Shown piece by piece: positions 11,183 through 23,345 of a stretch of 64,000 nt of DNA (position 1 is its first letter; each line of letters begins with the position of its first letter). The stretch spans positions 1 through 64,000 of the forward strand of contig JAHREC010000016.1 of NCBI GenBank assembly GCA_020081605.1, given 5' to 3'. Source of the stretch: Albifimbria verrucaria. Its lineage: Eukaryota; Ascomycota; Sordariomycetes; Hypocreales; Stachybotryaceae. The position numbers and the translations under genes were made by a program. The notes under the pieces are model-generated. The model was given only the letters and a program-made list of their open reading frames with translations, did no database searches and was not told the DNA's origin.

Positions 11183-14100
11183 TTAATCCTGGATAATCGA
11201 TCCACACCGCTCTACCCATATCTGGTCATTGCTCTTGAACACACATGCAATAAACGATTCGGCGTCTTTGAGAAGGCGCGACAGCTCATTGTGCAATGCA
11301 TCTAAGTCTTTAGCAGGAGCTAGCTTTGACTCGCTATTCCGCGGGCTGTCCCGTTGCTTTTCCACTTGAATCCACCCAATCTCGCGAAGTACCCGGTTAC
11401 TGACCCCTTATGCTCTGTAACATCGTGTCTTTGTTAGTCGTATCACATCACTGTCCTATGATTCCTGGACTTACCAATTTTCTTAGTCATTTCCGAAATA
11501 CGAAGGATCGTGCCATGATCCTCAGCGCCCCATGGGAAGTCTTTCGGTTGTAGGAACCAAAGCATCCGCGTCACCATATTCGCTGCCAACAGCGATTGTT
11601 CTTTCTGTTTGGTTTTTGGTGCCCCACTAAAACATCGTTCTTTAGGTGCTACTTGGGGTGTGACCGAAGATGAGCTCAGTGTTAAGACCAGCATTAGCAT
11701 CAGGTCGCACATTTTGGTGCCAAGGATTCCTTGCAGGGTATTGTAAGCTTGCTGGTAATGTTCTAGAATTTTATGGTCGTCATCATTCTTTCCAAAAAGC
11801 TTCCGTAGCCTCTCAAAGCCTGCCTGGATCAATGGCGGGACATCCTGGAACGGGATATCGCATTGAAAGTTGATCCGTTGTTTCCTTGGTCGTTTCCGCA
11901 AGGTACTTTCGTGTTTAAAGTCAGCCTCAAGTGCTAATCGCTTTGAGCTGCCGGCCCGAGCCGTGAGCACTTCCGTCGAAAGAACCGAACCCGTTAAGCG
12001 CACGATCCGCCGATGAGTGAGTCTTTGTCGGTGTCGACCTGGCACCCATTCGACGCCACTCGAATGCATAGCAGCTGCGAGGCCATCTATCCATTGGTCT
12101 TTTGTGACGACTTCTGGGCGTGTGTGTTGAATGGCGGCCTTTATCGTCGCAAACCAGGTGGAATGGGCTGGCGCGAAGGCGGCGGCAACCATGCTCTCTG
12201 ATCCCTGTAATGCTTCGACTAGTTCCAGTGCAAAGTCTCGCCTGGTTTTGGTTGGTATATCTCGCAAGGAGCCAGAAGCTCCATCCGGCATGACCAAATC
12301 CTGGGGAGGTTCTCTAGTGCCCTGGGCGGGTTCACATGTCAATAAACGAATATCGCCAATATGATCTAGCATGACAGTGAATTTTCATCCTTACCTCCAT
12401 CGAAACGGGTCGTGACAATCTTCCCAAGCTTTCAGTTCTTGACCTGCTCTGATGGAAGGCTCACCTCGACCACTTCGTATACCCCGGTTCAACTTTCTAT
12501 GAAACTGAATGGCCATAAAGTTTGACATCTGAGGGATCCATAGCTCTGCTAGCACTTTTTCTAAGAACCGACTGGCCCCGATATCCCTTGGATGGACTGA
12601 CCCCCAAGCTCGGAGAACCACAGCTGACTGTGGCGGTTTGCCGCTACGAACGTCCCATAGTGAAATGCAAGCGACGCTACATGCATGAGCATCGGACGGC
12701 CATCCTGTAAGAGAGGCCACTGGCCGATGTGTATGACCCCTTCTCCTTCCCTAAAATCAAGCATCGCCGGGTCGATAAAGGGCCATCCTCCGTGTTGTAG
12801 ACTTTCCATTGTTCCGAGTGATCTAAATACCCGTGATGGAAGTATACGAGGATCGCCTGTCAGACAAAAGTTTCCCAGCCTGTCCAGGGCAGCTACAGCT
12901 TCTGACGCTGCGAGCCCCAGACCTCGCGATCCAGCCATGGTAAATCGTCGCTCCATCTCCTCGATGGCTAGCTTAAATGTTCGAGCGAACGCGATAAGAA
13001 CACCAGGGAAAACCGGAGGGAGAAACCGCCGCAGAATCCACGAATACGATTGCTTCTCCTTTAAGAAATATCGCTTCATCTGGACAATGGGCTGTAACAC
13101 GGTAGAGAAACTCTTCTGTCCCTTTATGAGCCGTTGGACGTGTACGGTAACCACTTGTTCGAAGCGATATGAGAACTCTTCCGCCTCGATGGCTTTCTCG
13201 ATAAGCAAGGCTTCTCTCTCAAATGGCTTCGACGCACCGGGGTTCTCCGGTGTCAACCGCCCTCGTATCCGATCTAGAAGTCTTGCTTGCTTGGCTCTAA
13301 CCTTGGCCGCGGCTTTGGTGTCGACTTCTGGTACCGTCAGTGCTGCCGTTGCTGAGCCTTGACTTGCGAGAAGGGCATCGGCGCGATGGCGGTACACGGA
13401 CTTTAGCGCGCAGTATCCTTGAAACTCGCCGAAGGATACAACATCAGCACCCTGGTTCGAAAAACTCATGTTGTCCTCTATAATGGCCAGGAGATTGTTC
13501 TTGAGGAAGGCGGGCGGCTTTGGTGATGAAAAATTGCCATATGCCGAGTGGAAGCCCAGCGGATAAAAGGTATAGTCTCGAGAGCTAGCATATTCCCGAG
13601 CCAAACAGTTCCTGTCTGCGAGAAGACAAAAGACCTGGTCTTGGTCCTGGTCTTGACCTCCGCCGGTGGTGCAGTGCAAGTTTGTAGCAACGGCATAGGA
13701 TATACTCGTCAAGTGATCTAAATTGTATTTGTGCTCTAACTCCGTACGAAGTTGGAGCAATCCGGGGCTGAAGTGTTCATCTTGCGATTCCAGCGGGCTC
13801 CTGGATGTTGCGCCATTCGCGGCACCTGCAATCTGCTCATTTGGGCCTTGTACGAAGAGACTTGAGTTATCACGACTGCTTGGCTCAACTGCTTGCTCTT
13901 CCTCCGAATCAACTTCGCTTTCTTCTTCCATATCGCCCTGGTATCTTCGCTCCTCGTCGCTATCCTCATCTTCTTCTTCGTCGTCGTCGTCTTCGTCATC
14001 ATCATCCGGTCGTATGCGAGTTTCCCGCGGGAGATTTTGGACTCCTTCGGTCACTTCCATCTCTATGTTGGCGCCGTAGTCGTATGCATGAAAAGCAGGA

Positions 14101-15065
14101 AGGTTGTCGGACCAGAACGTTTCGTGGGCATACATTTCAACGAAACTGGCCCATCCGTCCATGAAAAATTCCTGGAACATGGTCCACTTATTGTACGTTA
14201 TCTGTTGAGACGATCTACCGCCCAGCTTCCATGCTGCCTCAATTCCTTCGCCAAGCAGTTCGCCACTCGTGAAGACTGATTTGATATAGGACGCGAGCGC
14301 TTCGGCATGGTGTTTGACCATGCCGGTCCCATGCTTGGCTGCGTCACGACGTTTGCGATTGCCGTTCCCGGGTCGTGTGGGGTGCATAACGATAAACCAC
14401 TGCTCTCGCGTCGCGGCCACCGCAACACGAAAAGTTCGGTTTGTCAGGTCGAACGATATATTACTGCCTCGTTTCACGCTGTAAGGTGCTTGCCAATGCT
14501 GGAAGGAAATTGTCACGTTATCGAAGAATCGATCGCTACGCCGACTGATCGGCTGCAATGGGGCTCCCTCGATGCAAATGAAGTCGAGGTAGAATATTGG
14601 ATAGTAGTTGTCTTTGTCGCTGGCGGGTCGCGAGCCGGCTTTTCGGCTACCATAATCCATGGTGAATGGTCGTTGAAGTATCGAGATCGCTTCAGCACCT
14701 TTGAATTCAGGCGCCCTGGTTTTCGCTATGAATTCATCACCTGAGTATATGCGGCATGTCAGTGTTGTCCCTCTAAATTGGTGGACGGCTCCTTTTCCTT
14801 ACATTTGTAGTGGTAGGTACCTCTTGAGCGATCAATCCTCCATGTGCGTGATTCACGCTCCGCTGTCGCAGATCCATCCTCAGAGCCCACCGCGGACTCC
14901 CTTAAATAGTCATCATCCGCGCTGTCGTGCGATGGGTATGCACTCTGCTCGTGGTCATCATCCTCAAGCTCTGGATTGCCACTACCCGACACAAAACTGG
15001 CTCCCTCCTGGTCAAGAGAACCATCGAGTATGACGCTGTTGGTTTCGAGTTCCCGATGTACTCAT
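11183..15065 (-). CDS. Large unknown fungal protein, partner of the DGQHR gene
   Basis: Four exons join in frame. Exon 1 ends at 14803, with a likely ATG at 15065 and one suspected extra base near 15030. Intron 14741-14802 has a GTAAGG donor. Exon 2 is 14740-12395, intron 12314-12394, exon 3 12313-11475, intron 11407-11474 (GTAAGT, CTAAC branch) and exon 4 11406-11183. One frame break lies at 12576-12579, where an extra G would restore the reading (SIQGIS then ASRFLEKVLAELW). The product is about 1,250 residues: an acidic N-terminus, a globular part, a long Asp/Glu run (13930-14030), a helical middle, and a basic stretch (LRKRPRKQR) that could be a nuclear signal. No catalytic motif recognised. 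Same strand as the DGQHR gene, about 390 bp downstream of it. Confidence 0.7.
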
Positions 15066-15454
15066 GGTGTTGGGTGGGTATTTGCTTGATGGTGGTATTA
15101 TTTTAAGGTAACTCACAGAGACTGACCCTAACCCAAGACTTGACGACTACGCAAATCTCGCTACGCCCGGGGGCGAAAGGTGTCTCCTACGTGTCAAGCA
15201 TATCGGCTTAGTAAAGAACGCGACCATAAATGAATGAATAGCATTGGCAGTTCCTTTCCTTTTCTTTTTGGCAAAGCAAAATTTAATTGAACCATGTTGA
15301 CCTAGCTACACATCCGATTCGTCCACCAGCACTTGACGTGGCGTGTTTCCTGCTGCCCGTCCCAATGCAAGCCAGCTATTAGCCTCAATGACGAGATGGA
15401 AATCGTGTTCTACCACATTGTATAGGGTAAAGGGTCAAATGTATGAAAGGAGGA
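15066..15454. other. Short intergenic gap with one TTTCGCCCCCGGG motif
   Basis: Separates two co-oriented genes and probably holds the promoter of the downstream one. A TTTCGCCCCCGGG box (minus strand, 15166-15178) matches the core of the inverted repeats at 18.5-18.8 kb. Confidence 0.5.
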
Positions 15455-17960
15455 TTAAGACGCAGCTAATCGGCCTCTCCAACCTGACTTCCTCGCCGGC
15501 ATGGGACTAAACGGCAGCGGATTTCGGGAGCTACTAGGTTCGCTCTGGCTTGAGCCTACATCCGTTTGCGTTGGTTTTGGCTGCCGTCGACGCGCATCCT
15601 TGCCATCATCCGGGCCGTCCCGCGCTCTAAGCGGTTGCCCCTTTTCATTCGCCTGACTCTCTCTTTGCTTTTCTGTTTCAGCCACGGATACCTGGTCTGG
15701 ACCATTTTGCGATTCTTCTCCACCATCATCTGAGCGAACCTCCTGATCCCCCGATGCCCCATGCTCAGAGGGCACATTGGCAGCTACACTCATGGTGCGC
15801 ACCGTTGGATCATCCACTGCTGACTCCCGGGATGCGGCGTCCATCGTCGGTCCCGGCTCATTCGTCTTTGTTTCTTGGCTCCGCTTGAGCATGAGGAGAT
15901 TGTACTCTTTCCCGGTCGATTCTATAATGACGCGATCCGCATCTGCTAGCTTGTTTTGCGACGGCCCGTTCTGATCGTCACGAAGAGCTTGGCGACATCG
16001 ATCAGCCACCCATTTTACGATGCATCCGTCGATCGCCGCTGCAAGTTGACCAGAGGCTTCCTTGCTGTTCAATGCAGGGTTTTCAGCCACCTCAGGCACG
16101 CGTGAAGCTAGGGCACATACAGCACGCGTTACGGCTGAGCATCCCTTGAGGCTATTGGCGGGAGATAAACCCAGGCCATCGCCGCCCTTTGAAGCAACCC
16201 ACCATGGACGAAACTTGGGGCCAAGGGAAGTTTCGACAATATGAAGCAGGTTTTGCCAGAATCTGTCAACAAACCTCTCTGCGTATACGGCGCCGTTGCG
16301 GTCGTTCGGGTCCGGCATGGCCTTCAGATAGCCTTTTGTCACCGGGTGAGTCAATGATTGCTGCCGCCGACGAACAAAATCCAGAATCTCCCGTTCGAGC
16401 ATGATCGACCGCTTATCTGCAAGCCTCATCGCCTTTTCATCCGTGCCGTTCTGTAATCGTTTGATGAAGCCCTTCCTCAGCGGGAGCTTGTTTGCTTTGC
16501 GCTTGTCCGCGACGACTTCCGAGTCGCGATCGATCCACAGAACCACATGGATCATTACCTCCATCATGGTCTGGCATACGTCTTTTGGCGTCTCGAGCAG
16601 ACTGTGAACATCCGGGAGGCGGAAGCTCGGATTCTCGATGAGAAACTCGTACAATTCCCGATACGCCGCATCGTCCAGTGCAGTGAGAAACCGAGCCGTC
16701 CGACGTGCACCAGGCCCGACTCGATCACCATCCCCTTCCTTCGGGTCGTTGTAGAATAACTTTCGTATCGCGCTCGCTGTCACATTCTTTTCGCCTGCCG
16801 CCAATACGTACACCATCTTTTTCCAGTCCGAACCGCGAACGTATTTGGTAGCATCTCCTGGCAATTCCTTGAGCTTCTTCCCGACGGCATCGGTTATTGT
16901 AAAGCAATACTAGAGTCTCTCAGCCTTGTCCATACTTCGAGCCTGCCGATGTTATCGGGCGGGTATTCATGTAAACACAACTTACTGCATCAAATCTTCT
17001 GCTAGCTAATTGCTCCCACTTAGATATATTAAAGGTGTCTTTTCCGACCGTGGTACTGCAGTAGCTTGTAATCTTAGACGCCCAGCTCTTGTTGTTCCAT
17101 AAAGTGCCTAGTCGGCCGGTGGGAAAATTCGGGTTTCCACCGAGACGCAACAAGTCAAGCATTTGGGCTTCAACTTCGCTTTTCTTCCCATGAAACAAAC
17201 TCTCGTCTTGCTTGGACGCCATGACAAGCTGCATCCAGATCTGACCATGGCTGTCTGGGAGCAACAGGTCGCTGCGGTTGACTCGCAGTTGAAGGTTGAG
17301 CTTGGGTGGAAGCGCGTCTAGTATCTGATTTAATCATCTTGCTTCTTGAGAACCTGACTTGGTTTTGCCCCTGTTATTTTGGGGCGTGGAGGTCGACTTA
17401 CCTTTGTCGTAAATTATGCCGGTCCACCAGAGCTCCGTGTCTGGCAACTTCTTGCGTTTCACTAGCCTTCGCAAAGCTGCCACTCGGTGTTGACCATCCA
17501 TAATCTCGAGTGGCTCCTGATTGATGTCCAGCCAACCATCAAGGTCGCGTAATTCTTGTCCGTCATCTTGTGAAGTTGAGTCTTTTTGCTGTTGCTCCTT
17601 TATGTACTTCTGCATGGCTTGTGACGTACACGACACCAAGATGTAGTTCTCCTCGCTAGTTCGTGCTAAATTCTGCTCAAACACTTCATCGAGATCAATG
17701 ACATGTTTGTCATCAACCTGACAGTTCTCTCCATTTTCCCATTCAGGCGTGAGGGCCTCGAATGGTATCTTAACCACCATGAGCTGGTAAGGCTTCGCTT
17801 GACGTCGGATTGTTTGGGTTTCATGAAATGCTTGACTGAGTACGCCACCGCCTTTATCACGCTTACTCCCCTCGCGCCTTCTTTTGTTGTTATCTTTTCC
17901 CCATGAACTTCGGACGAATTGGCTTTTCTCTTCGTCATTTCTGATGTCCTTTGCGCTCAC
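15455..17960 (-). CDS. DGQHR-motif (ParB/DndB-like fold) protein, fungal
   Basis: Three exons splice in frame: 17960-17402, 17317-16986 and 16909-15455. Introns are 17318-17401 (GTAAGT...ACTAG) and 16910-16985 (GTAAGT...CTGAG...CTCTAG). The product has at least 780 residues. Near residue 160 it carries EPLEIMDGQHRVAALRRLV, the signature of DGQHR domains, known in bacterial DndB-type proteins and related to the ParB/sulfiredoxin fold. The N-terminus is basic; the middle is globular and rich in Arg/Lys/Trp; the last 150 residues are polar and low-complexity. The frame starts at a GTG and stays open upstream, so the true start is probably on an additional exon near 18.0-18.2 kb. No frame breaks. 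Function unknown; DNA- or nucleotide-related work is inferred only from the motif. Confidence 0.75.
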
Positions 17961-18530
17961 AGGCTCAGTGTCAATGATGCTGAAGTTATATGATGAGTGT
18001 ATAGGGTAGGGTGGTGTCGGGTAACAACTCGGGAAGAGTTTCGGCGACAGGATGCATAAAAATGGAAAATAGAGTACTCTGCATGACCTTGGCCCTGGTT
18101 ACAAAGCCGCAGGGTGTCTGAGGGCGCCACCAGCATATACCTTGTTCATGCGAATGTGGCTGAATAGGCATCAAGCTAATGTCTCTCCCCGTTGCAAGCC
18201 CTGCTGAAAAAGGCGCGACTGTACTGCTGACGCGCGTTTTAAATACGAAACAAAGGGGAGAAAAGAAAAAGCAAAGTGAAAACAACAAACACGGTCATAA
18301 ATAGAAGACATTAAGTACAAAGAGGCGAAGGCTGCTCTTCACTCCACTTCTGTTTATTTCATCTTTAGGCACACAAGAATAGTCCACCAAGTGACTTCCT
18401 CCAGGCGAGATCCTCGACAAATGCTTTAATATTAATATTAAGTGCGAATCCAGGAAACTTGCACTGATGGAAACTGCGGGTACGATTTCGTCGCTATTCA
18501 TAGTGTGTTCGGGACCTTGCCATCGGAAAG

Positions 18531-18723
18531 ACTAACTACCATATTTCGCCCCGGGAGCGAAACTGATTCATTTACTATGGTTCCGAACCAGGACATCTGA
18601 CATGCAATAAATAAATCGGTTTGGCAGGGTGAAACACATACGACTGTTTGTAGGGAATTGGTTGGAGTTTGGTAGAAGGGCCCGTATGTCAGTTTCGCCC
18701 CGGGGTGAAATATGGTAGTTAGT
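18531..18723. mobile_element. MITE-like element with 35-36 bp terminal inverted repeats
   Basis: The left end (18531-18566) and the right end (18689-18723, reverse complement) agree except for one substitution and one base of length. Both begin ACTAACTACCATATTTC. Each arm also contains its own near-palindrome, TTTCGCCCCGGGAGCGAAA. The total length of 193 bp, lack of coding and inverted ends fit a non-autonomous DNA element. No clear target-site duplication is visible. Confidence 0.75.
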
Positions 18724-18776
18724 TCCACCATCAGTGGCACTCAGTTGTTGCATGTCGTTCTATTAGAGTAGACCCC

Positions 18777-18806
18777 ACTTATTTTCGCCCCGGGAGTCAA
18801 AATTCA
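18777..18806. repeat. Partial third copy of the inverted-repeat core
   Basis: TATTTTCGCCCCGGGAGTC matches the arm core of the element ending 54 bp earlier. It may be a half-element or a recurring protein-binding motif. Confidence 0.6.
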
Positions 18807-18837
18807 CCCGATGCATTACGGCCCGCCCCTACGCCCC

Positions 18838-18879
18838 ATTATTATTATTATTATTATTATTAGTAGTAGTAGTAGTAGT
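18838..18879. repeat. (ATT)n then (TAG)n microsatellite
   Basis: About eight ATT units pass directly into about six TAG units. Confidence 0.95.
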
Positions 18880-18919
18880 TGTCGTAATTTAGTAGTAGTG
18901 GCAGACACATTCACGTATG

Positions 18920-18982
<63 letters not shown>
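18920..18982. repeat. (CA)n microsatellite
   Basis: Begins as ACATAC units and becomes a pure CA run of about 20 dinucleotides. It marks the left edge of an A/T block. Confidence 0.95.
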
Positions 18983-18986
<4 letters not shown>

Positions 18987-19014
18987 TTAACCCTATACCC
19001 AAGCACGGAATACC

Positions 19015-20000
19015 CCTCTACAATTATTAATAAGAAATATTAATTATTTATAATATAATTTATTTTATTTAATAGATTCTTTTTAAAAATTATTATTTTA
19101 TTTTTAATTATTTTTTATTAATATTAATATATAATATAATTCTATATATATTTTTTTATTAAATAATATATAAATATTAATTATATTATATATTATTTAA
19201 TTATAATTTAATAATAATTAATATTAATTTAATAGATTTTATTAATAATATATATTATTTTAATTAAATTTAATTATATATAACTCCTAAGATTAATTTT
19301 ATTATTATAATAATTTTTTTTTTATTAATATTTTTATAATATTTTTATAAATATATTTAAACCTTATTAATAATATATATATATATTTATATATATTATA
19401 AAATATAAATAAATATTTAAATAGTTTTATAAATAAATTAATTAATTTTATTCTTAATTATTTATTTAATTAATAAAAATAAATAATTTTAAATTAATTT
19501 ATTTTTTATTATAATAAATTATCTTTATTTTTATAATTATTAACTTTCTTCCTTTAATATATCTCCTTTATTATTAAAATCTATTTTTAATTTTATTTAA
19601 TTTATTTAATTTAAATTTTAAATAATTATTATAAATATAATTCTATATTAATCCTTAAAAAATATAATTATTTAATATTCTAAATAATAATTTTTAAATA
19701 ATATAAATTTTATATATTTTATTTTAATATAATCTAAAAACCCTTAATATTATTTTATAAAAACTATAAATAATACTTTTATTAATATATTTTAAATTTT
19801 AATATAATTTTAAAAACTATTAAGTCTATAATATAAGTTATATATAATAGGTAATTTTAATAATAAAAACCCTAATAATAAAAGCAGATTTATATAAGAT
19901 TCCGAAGTGGAGTTTATTATAATAAGATTGAGCTCTGTAAGTAAATAAAGTAAGCAGAGGCATATTTATAATATAGCTTAGGAAAGTTAATATTTTAAAA
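19015..20000. repeat. RIP-like A/T-rich block 1
   Basis: About 0.9 kb of almost pure A and T, fading into normal sequence at 19.85-20.05 kb. No coding capacity. The pattern is typical of repeat-induced point mutation acting on a former transposon. It flanks the damaged reductase gene on its right. Confidence 0.85.
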
Positions 20001-20179
20001 GGTTCATAGCTATCGAGGTCGATATCTAGAATAACAGCAGGGGAGTAATTCTTTTACCTTATTTATCTCTCTTTAGTGTGTGTTTTCCCACCCGATCAAT
20101 TATTTTTTTATTAATAAGCCTAATAGGATAGGGGAGTATTCGAATAAATCGAGACATTACGCACCGTGCCATAAGAAAA

Positions 20180-20834
20180 TAATCGAAGATGTCGGCGTTG
20201 AGTATCCGGATCTCTACCGATGCACTGGCCAGTGGCCGTCCTACCCGTCAGCAAGGACAACGAGCTTGACACCGAGACAACTATCATAGTCACGCGGAGG
20301 ACTATGGAGGAGCTCATGCGCGCCAACTACACTCGCTATATTGGAATCTCTAAATTCTCTCCAGCTGATGTGGAAACCATCCTCGCCGCGTATGAGGTTT
20401 GCCCGTACGCGCATGAGCTAGAATCGCATCTATATCTGTGGCAGCAGGAATTTATTAATTAGCACTTGGAGTACGGCATTAAGGTCATTGCCTATTCACC
20501 GCTGGGTAACACCAATCCCACATAAGACTCCAAGCTACCACCGCTATTGGACGATTCCTTCTGGAACACCGTAGCCGCGACAAACCGGGCCACTGTTGCG
20601 CAGGTCGTCGTGGCATGGCGCTTGCAGCAGGGAACAGGGGCGATCCCAAAGAGTGTGCACGAAAAGCACATTGAATATGATCTGAGCGCTTTGGAAATCA
20701 CCTTTTCCGAAGATGAGATGCGGCGTATAGGCGAAAAGGACAGGAAGCAGCGGATGAACGATCCTGGTCGCTCATGGGGGTTGCCCTTTAACGTGCTCGA
20801 TGACACAACAGCAAGATATTTCAGAAGAATGTAG
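20180..20834 (+). pseudogene. Aldo-keto reductase remnant
   Basis: Typical aldo-keto reductase blocks occur in order: EYPDLYR, MHWPVAVLP, TMEELMRANYTRYIGISKFS, a substrate-side His/Tyr block, GIKVIAYSPLGN and GAIPKSVHEKHIEYDL with the NADP-binding end. The family reduces aldehydes and ketones with NADPH. The first half, including the catalytic Asp-Tyr-Lys region, is not recognisable in the A/T block upstream. There is one frame change near 20218, a TAG at 20460-20462 and a TAA at 20523-20525. The TAG fits a TGG-to-TAG change, as RIP leaking from the neighbouring block would give. Faces the sugar transporter tail to tail. Confidence 0.8.
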
Positions 20835-20905
20835 AACAGCTAGTTTATTACTAGACTTCTAACCACGCGCTAAATTCAACCCTATGTAAAGTTCCATCTC
20901 TGATC

Positions 20906-22562
20906 TTACACCTTACGTTCGACCTCAGTGGCGAGAGTCTCATGCTCCGACACGTAAGCCGTCTTCTGAGCATCATCGTCATATAGGGACTCGAAAACAT
21001 GGGTCTTCCATTGGCGAACGGGGACACGTTCAGTGAAGAAGCGAGAGATCTCAGTGGTAGAACGTCCAGAAGTCTCACCGACGCAGAACCAGGTGTAGAT
21101 CAGGGTCAAGCTGGTGGTACCGGCATAGACGAAGCCAATCATGGGACCAAGACGGCCATCATAGTACATGTAGGGGGCGGTGAAAGAGAAGGCCCAGGTG
21201 ACAAAATAGAAGACAACGATGGAAGCTGACATGATCTTGTTCTGATTGGTGCCGATGGCCATCTCACGGGCAATAGTATAAGCCAACGGACCGATACCGT
21301 AGTTGTAACCGATGATGACAAAGTACGAGAAGATGACAATGATGTACTTGGAAGCGGTGGGAGGGTTGGTGCCCTGAGTCCCAATACCGCCGATGACGAT
21401 GAAGGCGAAGAGCATCATACTGTTAGTAATGAATAGGTTGGTGCGGCGGGCAACCTTGTTACCAGTGATGACAGAAGCACCGACGGCGAAGATCTGGAGA
21501 ATGTTGGTGACGAGCTGAATGACGAAAGGATCCTCAACACCAATGGCCTGTGCGAAGACAACACCATAGACGTAGAAGAAGAGGATACCGCAAATCTGTG
21601 AGCAAGCCATGGCACCGCAAGAATAGAAGAGCTTGCGACGCTCAATAGGGTCACTGAGAAGGCCCTTCCAAGAAGACTCCTCGGCATGTTGCTCTTCGAT
21701 GCGCTTGCTCTCCTCCAGGGATGAGAGGTCGTCGGTTGGGTCGTAGCTCTGGTTGCTGGCGTTGATCTGGCGCAGGGACTTCTCGGCGTCGTCGCTGCGT
21801 CCCTTGAGGTAGTACCACATGGGGCTTTCGGGAATGAAGGGAAGACCGGCGAAAAGCAGGAGGGGAGAATGATGAGGCCACCCATGGGGATCTTGTAGGA
21901 TAAAGAGCTCTGGATGCCCTCAGTACCCTGGGTAATGGCGGAGGCGACAAGCTGGGAGATGGATTGAAGGACTTGTTGGTTGTTAGTGTTTGTTTTCCGT
22001 CACAGAAGTCCACAGAAACTTACATTGGAAGCTCATCAGAGCAGGGCCACGGATCTCTGCCGGTGCAACCTCTCCGATGTAGAGAAGGGTGGTGACAGTG
22101 AACTGACCGACACCAAGACCCATGACAGCACGGCCGACACTGATGACAGCTTCGTGGTTGGTATCGGCAACCTGAGCAACACCACCAAGAAGAATGCATG
22201 TTGAACCAATCCAGAAGACAACCTTGCGGCCCCAGCGGTCGTTGATAGGACCAGCACTCAAGGCACCGAAGAGATCACCAATGTAAATAGCGGAAGCAGT
22301 CATAGACTGGAATGACGAAGGCAGTTGGAGATTTCCGTCCTCATCCCGGTGGCTTCCATAGTGGTTCTTGAACTGCTGCATTGCCAGGACTCCATTGTAG
22401 TACGTGTTACTGAATGCTGTTAGAGTGCATGTCCTGGTGTCACGGCGGCGAGGCAACATACTCATAACCGTAAAGAAGTGCACCAATGGAGGCAATCAGA
22501 CAATAAATGACGGCGCGCTTGTGCGTCCTCCAGTCGAATTTGAAAGAGTCGAGGACACCCAT
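20906..22562 (-). CDS. MFS sugar transporter
   Basis: Three exons: 22562-22462, 22409-22024 and 21971-20906, with two 52-bp introns (GTATGT...CTAAC...CAG and GTAAGT...AAG). About 517 residues, normal for the family. Sugar-porter signatures are present: the first helix ends in GALLYGYD, then DRWGRKVVFW, PAEIRGPALMS, PESPMWYYLKGR after the break, and GETSGRSTTEI near the C-terminus. The protein would carry a hexose or disaccharide across the plasma membrane by proton symport. One base is missing at 21862-21865 (CCCCC read as CCCC on the coding strand); otherwise intact. Lies between the reductase remnant and a Zn2Cys6 regulator, suggesting a small sugar-use module. Confidence 0.88.
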
Positions 22563-23127
22563 AGCGACGGTTGTGATGCCCAAACTTGGGTCAGGACTAA
22601 GATCAGATGATGATATAATGATGAATGGGTGATTATGGGCGACACGAAGCGCAAGAGGGAAACACAGCACAGGCGTGTGGTGCTTTGTGGGCGGTTTCTG
22701 GGGATATCCGGAGAAGCTGGGGAAGGTTTGAGGAGTAATCTGGGGAAGGACTTTATATTTTTGAAGTGTCAAAAATTCATTGCCCTGTATGGAGTAGACC
22801 CCATGAACCGTATGGAGAAGCCGACGACAGTGGTTTACACCATCGATGAAGTGGTGCATGGACTCTGTGGGCGGACATTGCCAAAAACGGATAATTACGC
22901 CCCTAGGCCTACAGTCGGGAGATGGTGCATGGGCGGGAATTGCCTAAAGCGCAAGTTCACGCCTTGCGCCGGTGTCTCCATACATCGGGTGTTCTGACTC
23001 GGAGCGTGGCTAGTCCTCTCCAGAGGGCCGGCGCGACCGTAGGAGGGGCTCAACGACCTCTCACAGCGCGCGCTGTGGACCACGCCGGCCAGACTCTCGG
23101 CTTAGGTGGGTTGCCTTTGTTTCTATG
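22563..23127. other. Transporter promoter and gene-free DNA
   Basis: No gene recognised. Two similar fragments, each with GGTGCATGG and a GGGCGG(G/A) ending in TTGCC, occur near 22852-22880 and 22923-22943. Confidence 0.45.
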
Positions 23128-23132
23128 GGTGT

Positions 23133-23345
23133 TGTTGGACCGGTTGGCATAAAATTACTTGTATTATTGCTTGTGTAAATTAATCTAGCTCCCTGCTTCT
23201 CGGGATTTTTAACTGAACTGCACTAAACCTAATTAATGACCGTTCCGGTCACATGAGCGGCATTTGTACATTCTAATGCTCGTTTTTATACACTCCGTTT
23301 TTCACATTCAATTGGTGCTGTTTTTCTGCATAATACGGCCCAACA
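23133..23345. mobile_element. Solo LTR with 5-bp target duplication
   Basis: A 213-bp unit starting TGTTGGACC and ending GGCCCAACA, i.e. with short inverted TG...CA ends, flanked on both sides by GGTGT (23128-23132 and 23346-23350). A diverged copy of the same length lies at 58757-58969. No internal retroelement sequence is present. Confidence 0.85.

Noticed and set aside
13723..14279. Ser-rich and hydrophobic plus-strand frames
   Set aside because: Antisense to the acidic Asp/Glu run of the large gene at 11.2-15.1 kb, which gives Ser/Leu/Phe-rich shadows.
18838..18982. Microsatellites as a possible CRISPR or structured array
   Set aside because: Simple di- and trinucleotide runs without spacers; CRISPR is not expected in a fungus.
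21415..22013. Ser/Pro/Arg-rich minus-strand frames within the transporter
   Set aside because: Alternative frames of the sugar transporter; only a short part near 21870-21970 is the true frame before the missing base.
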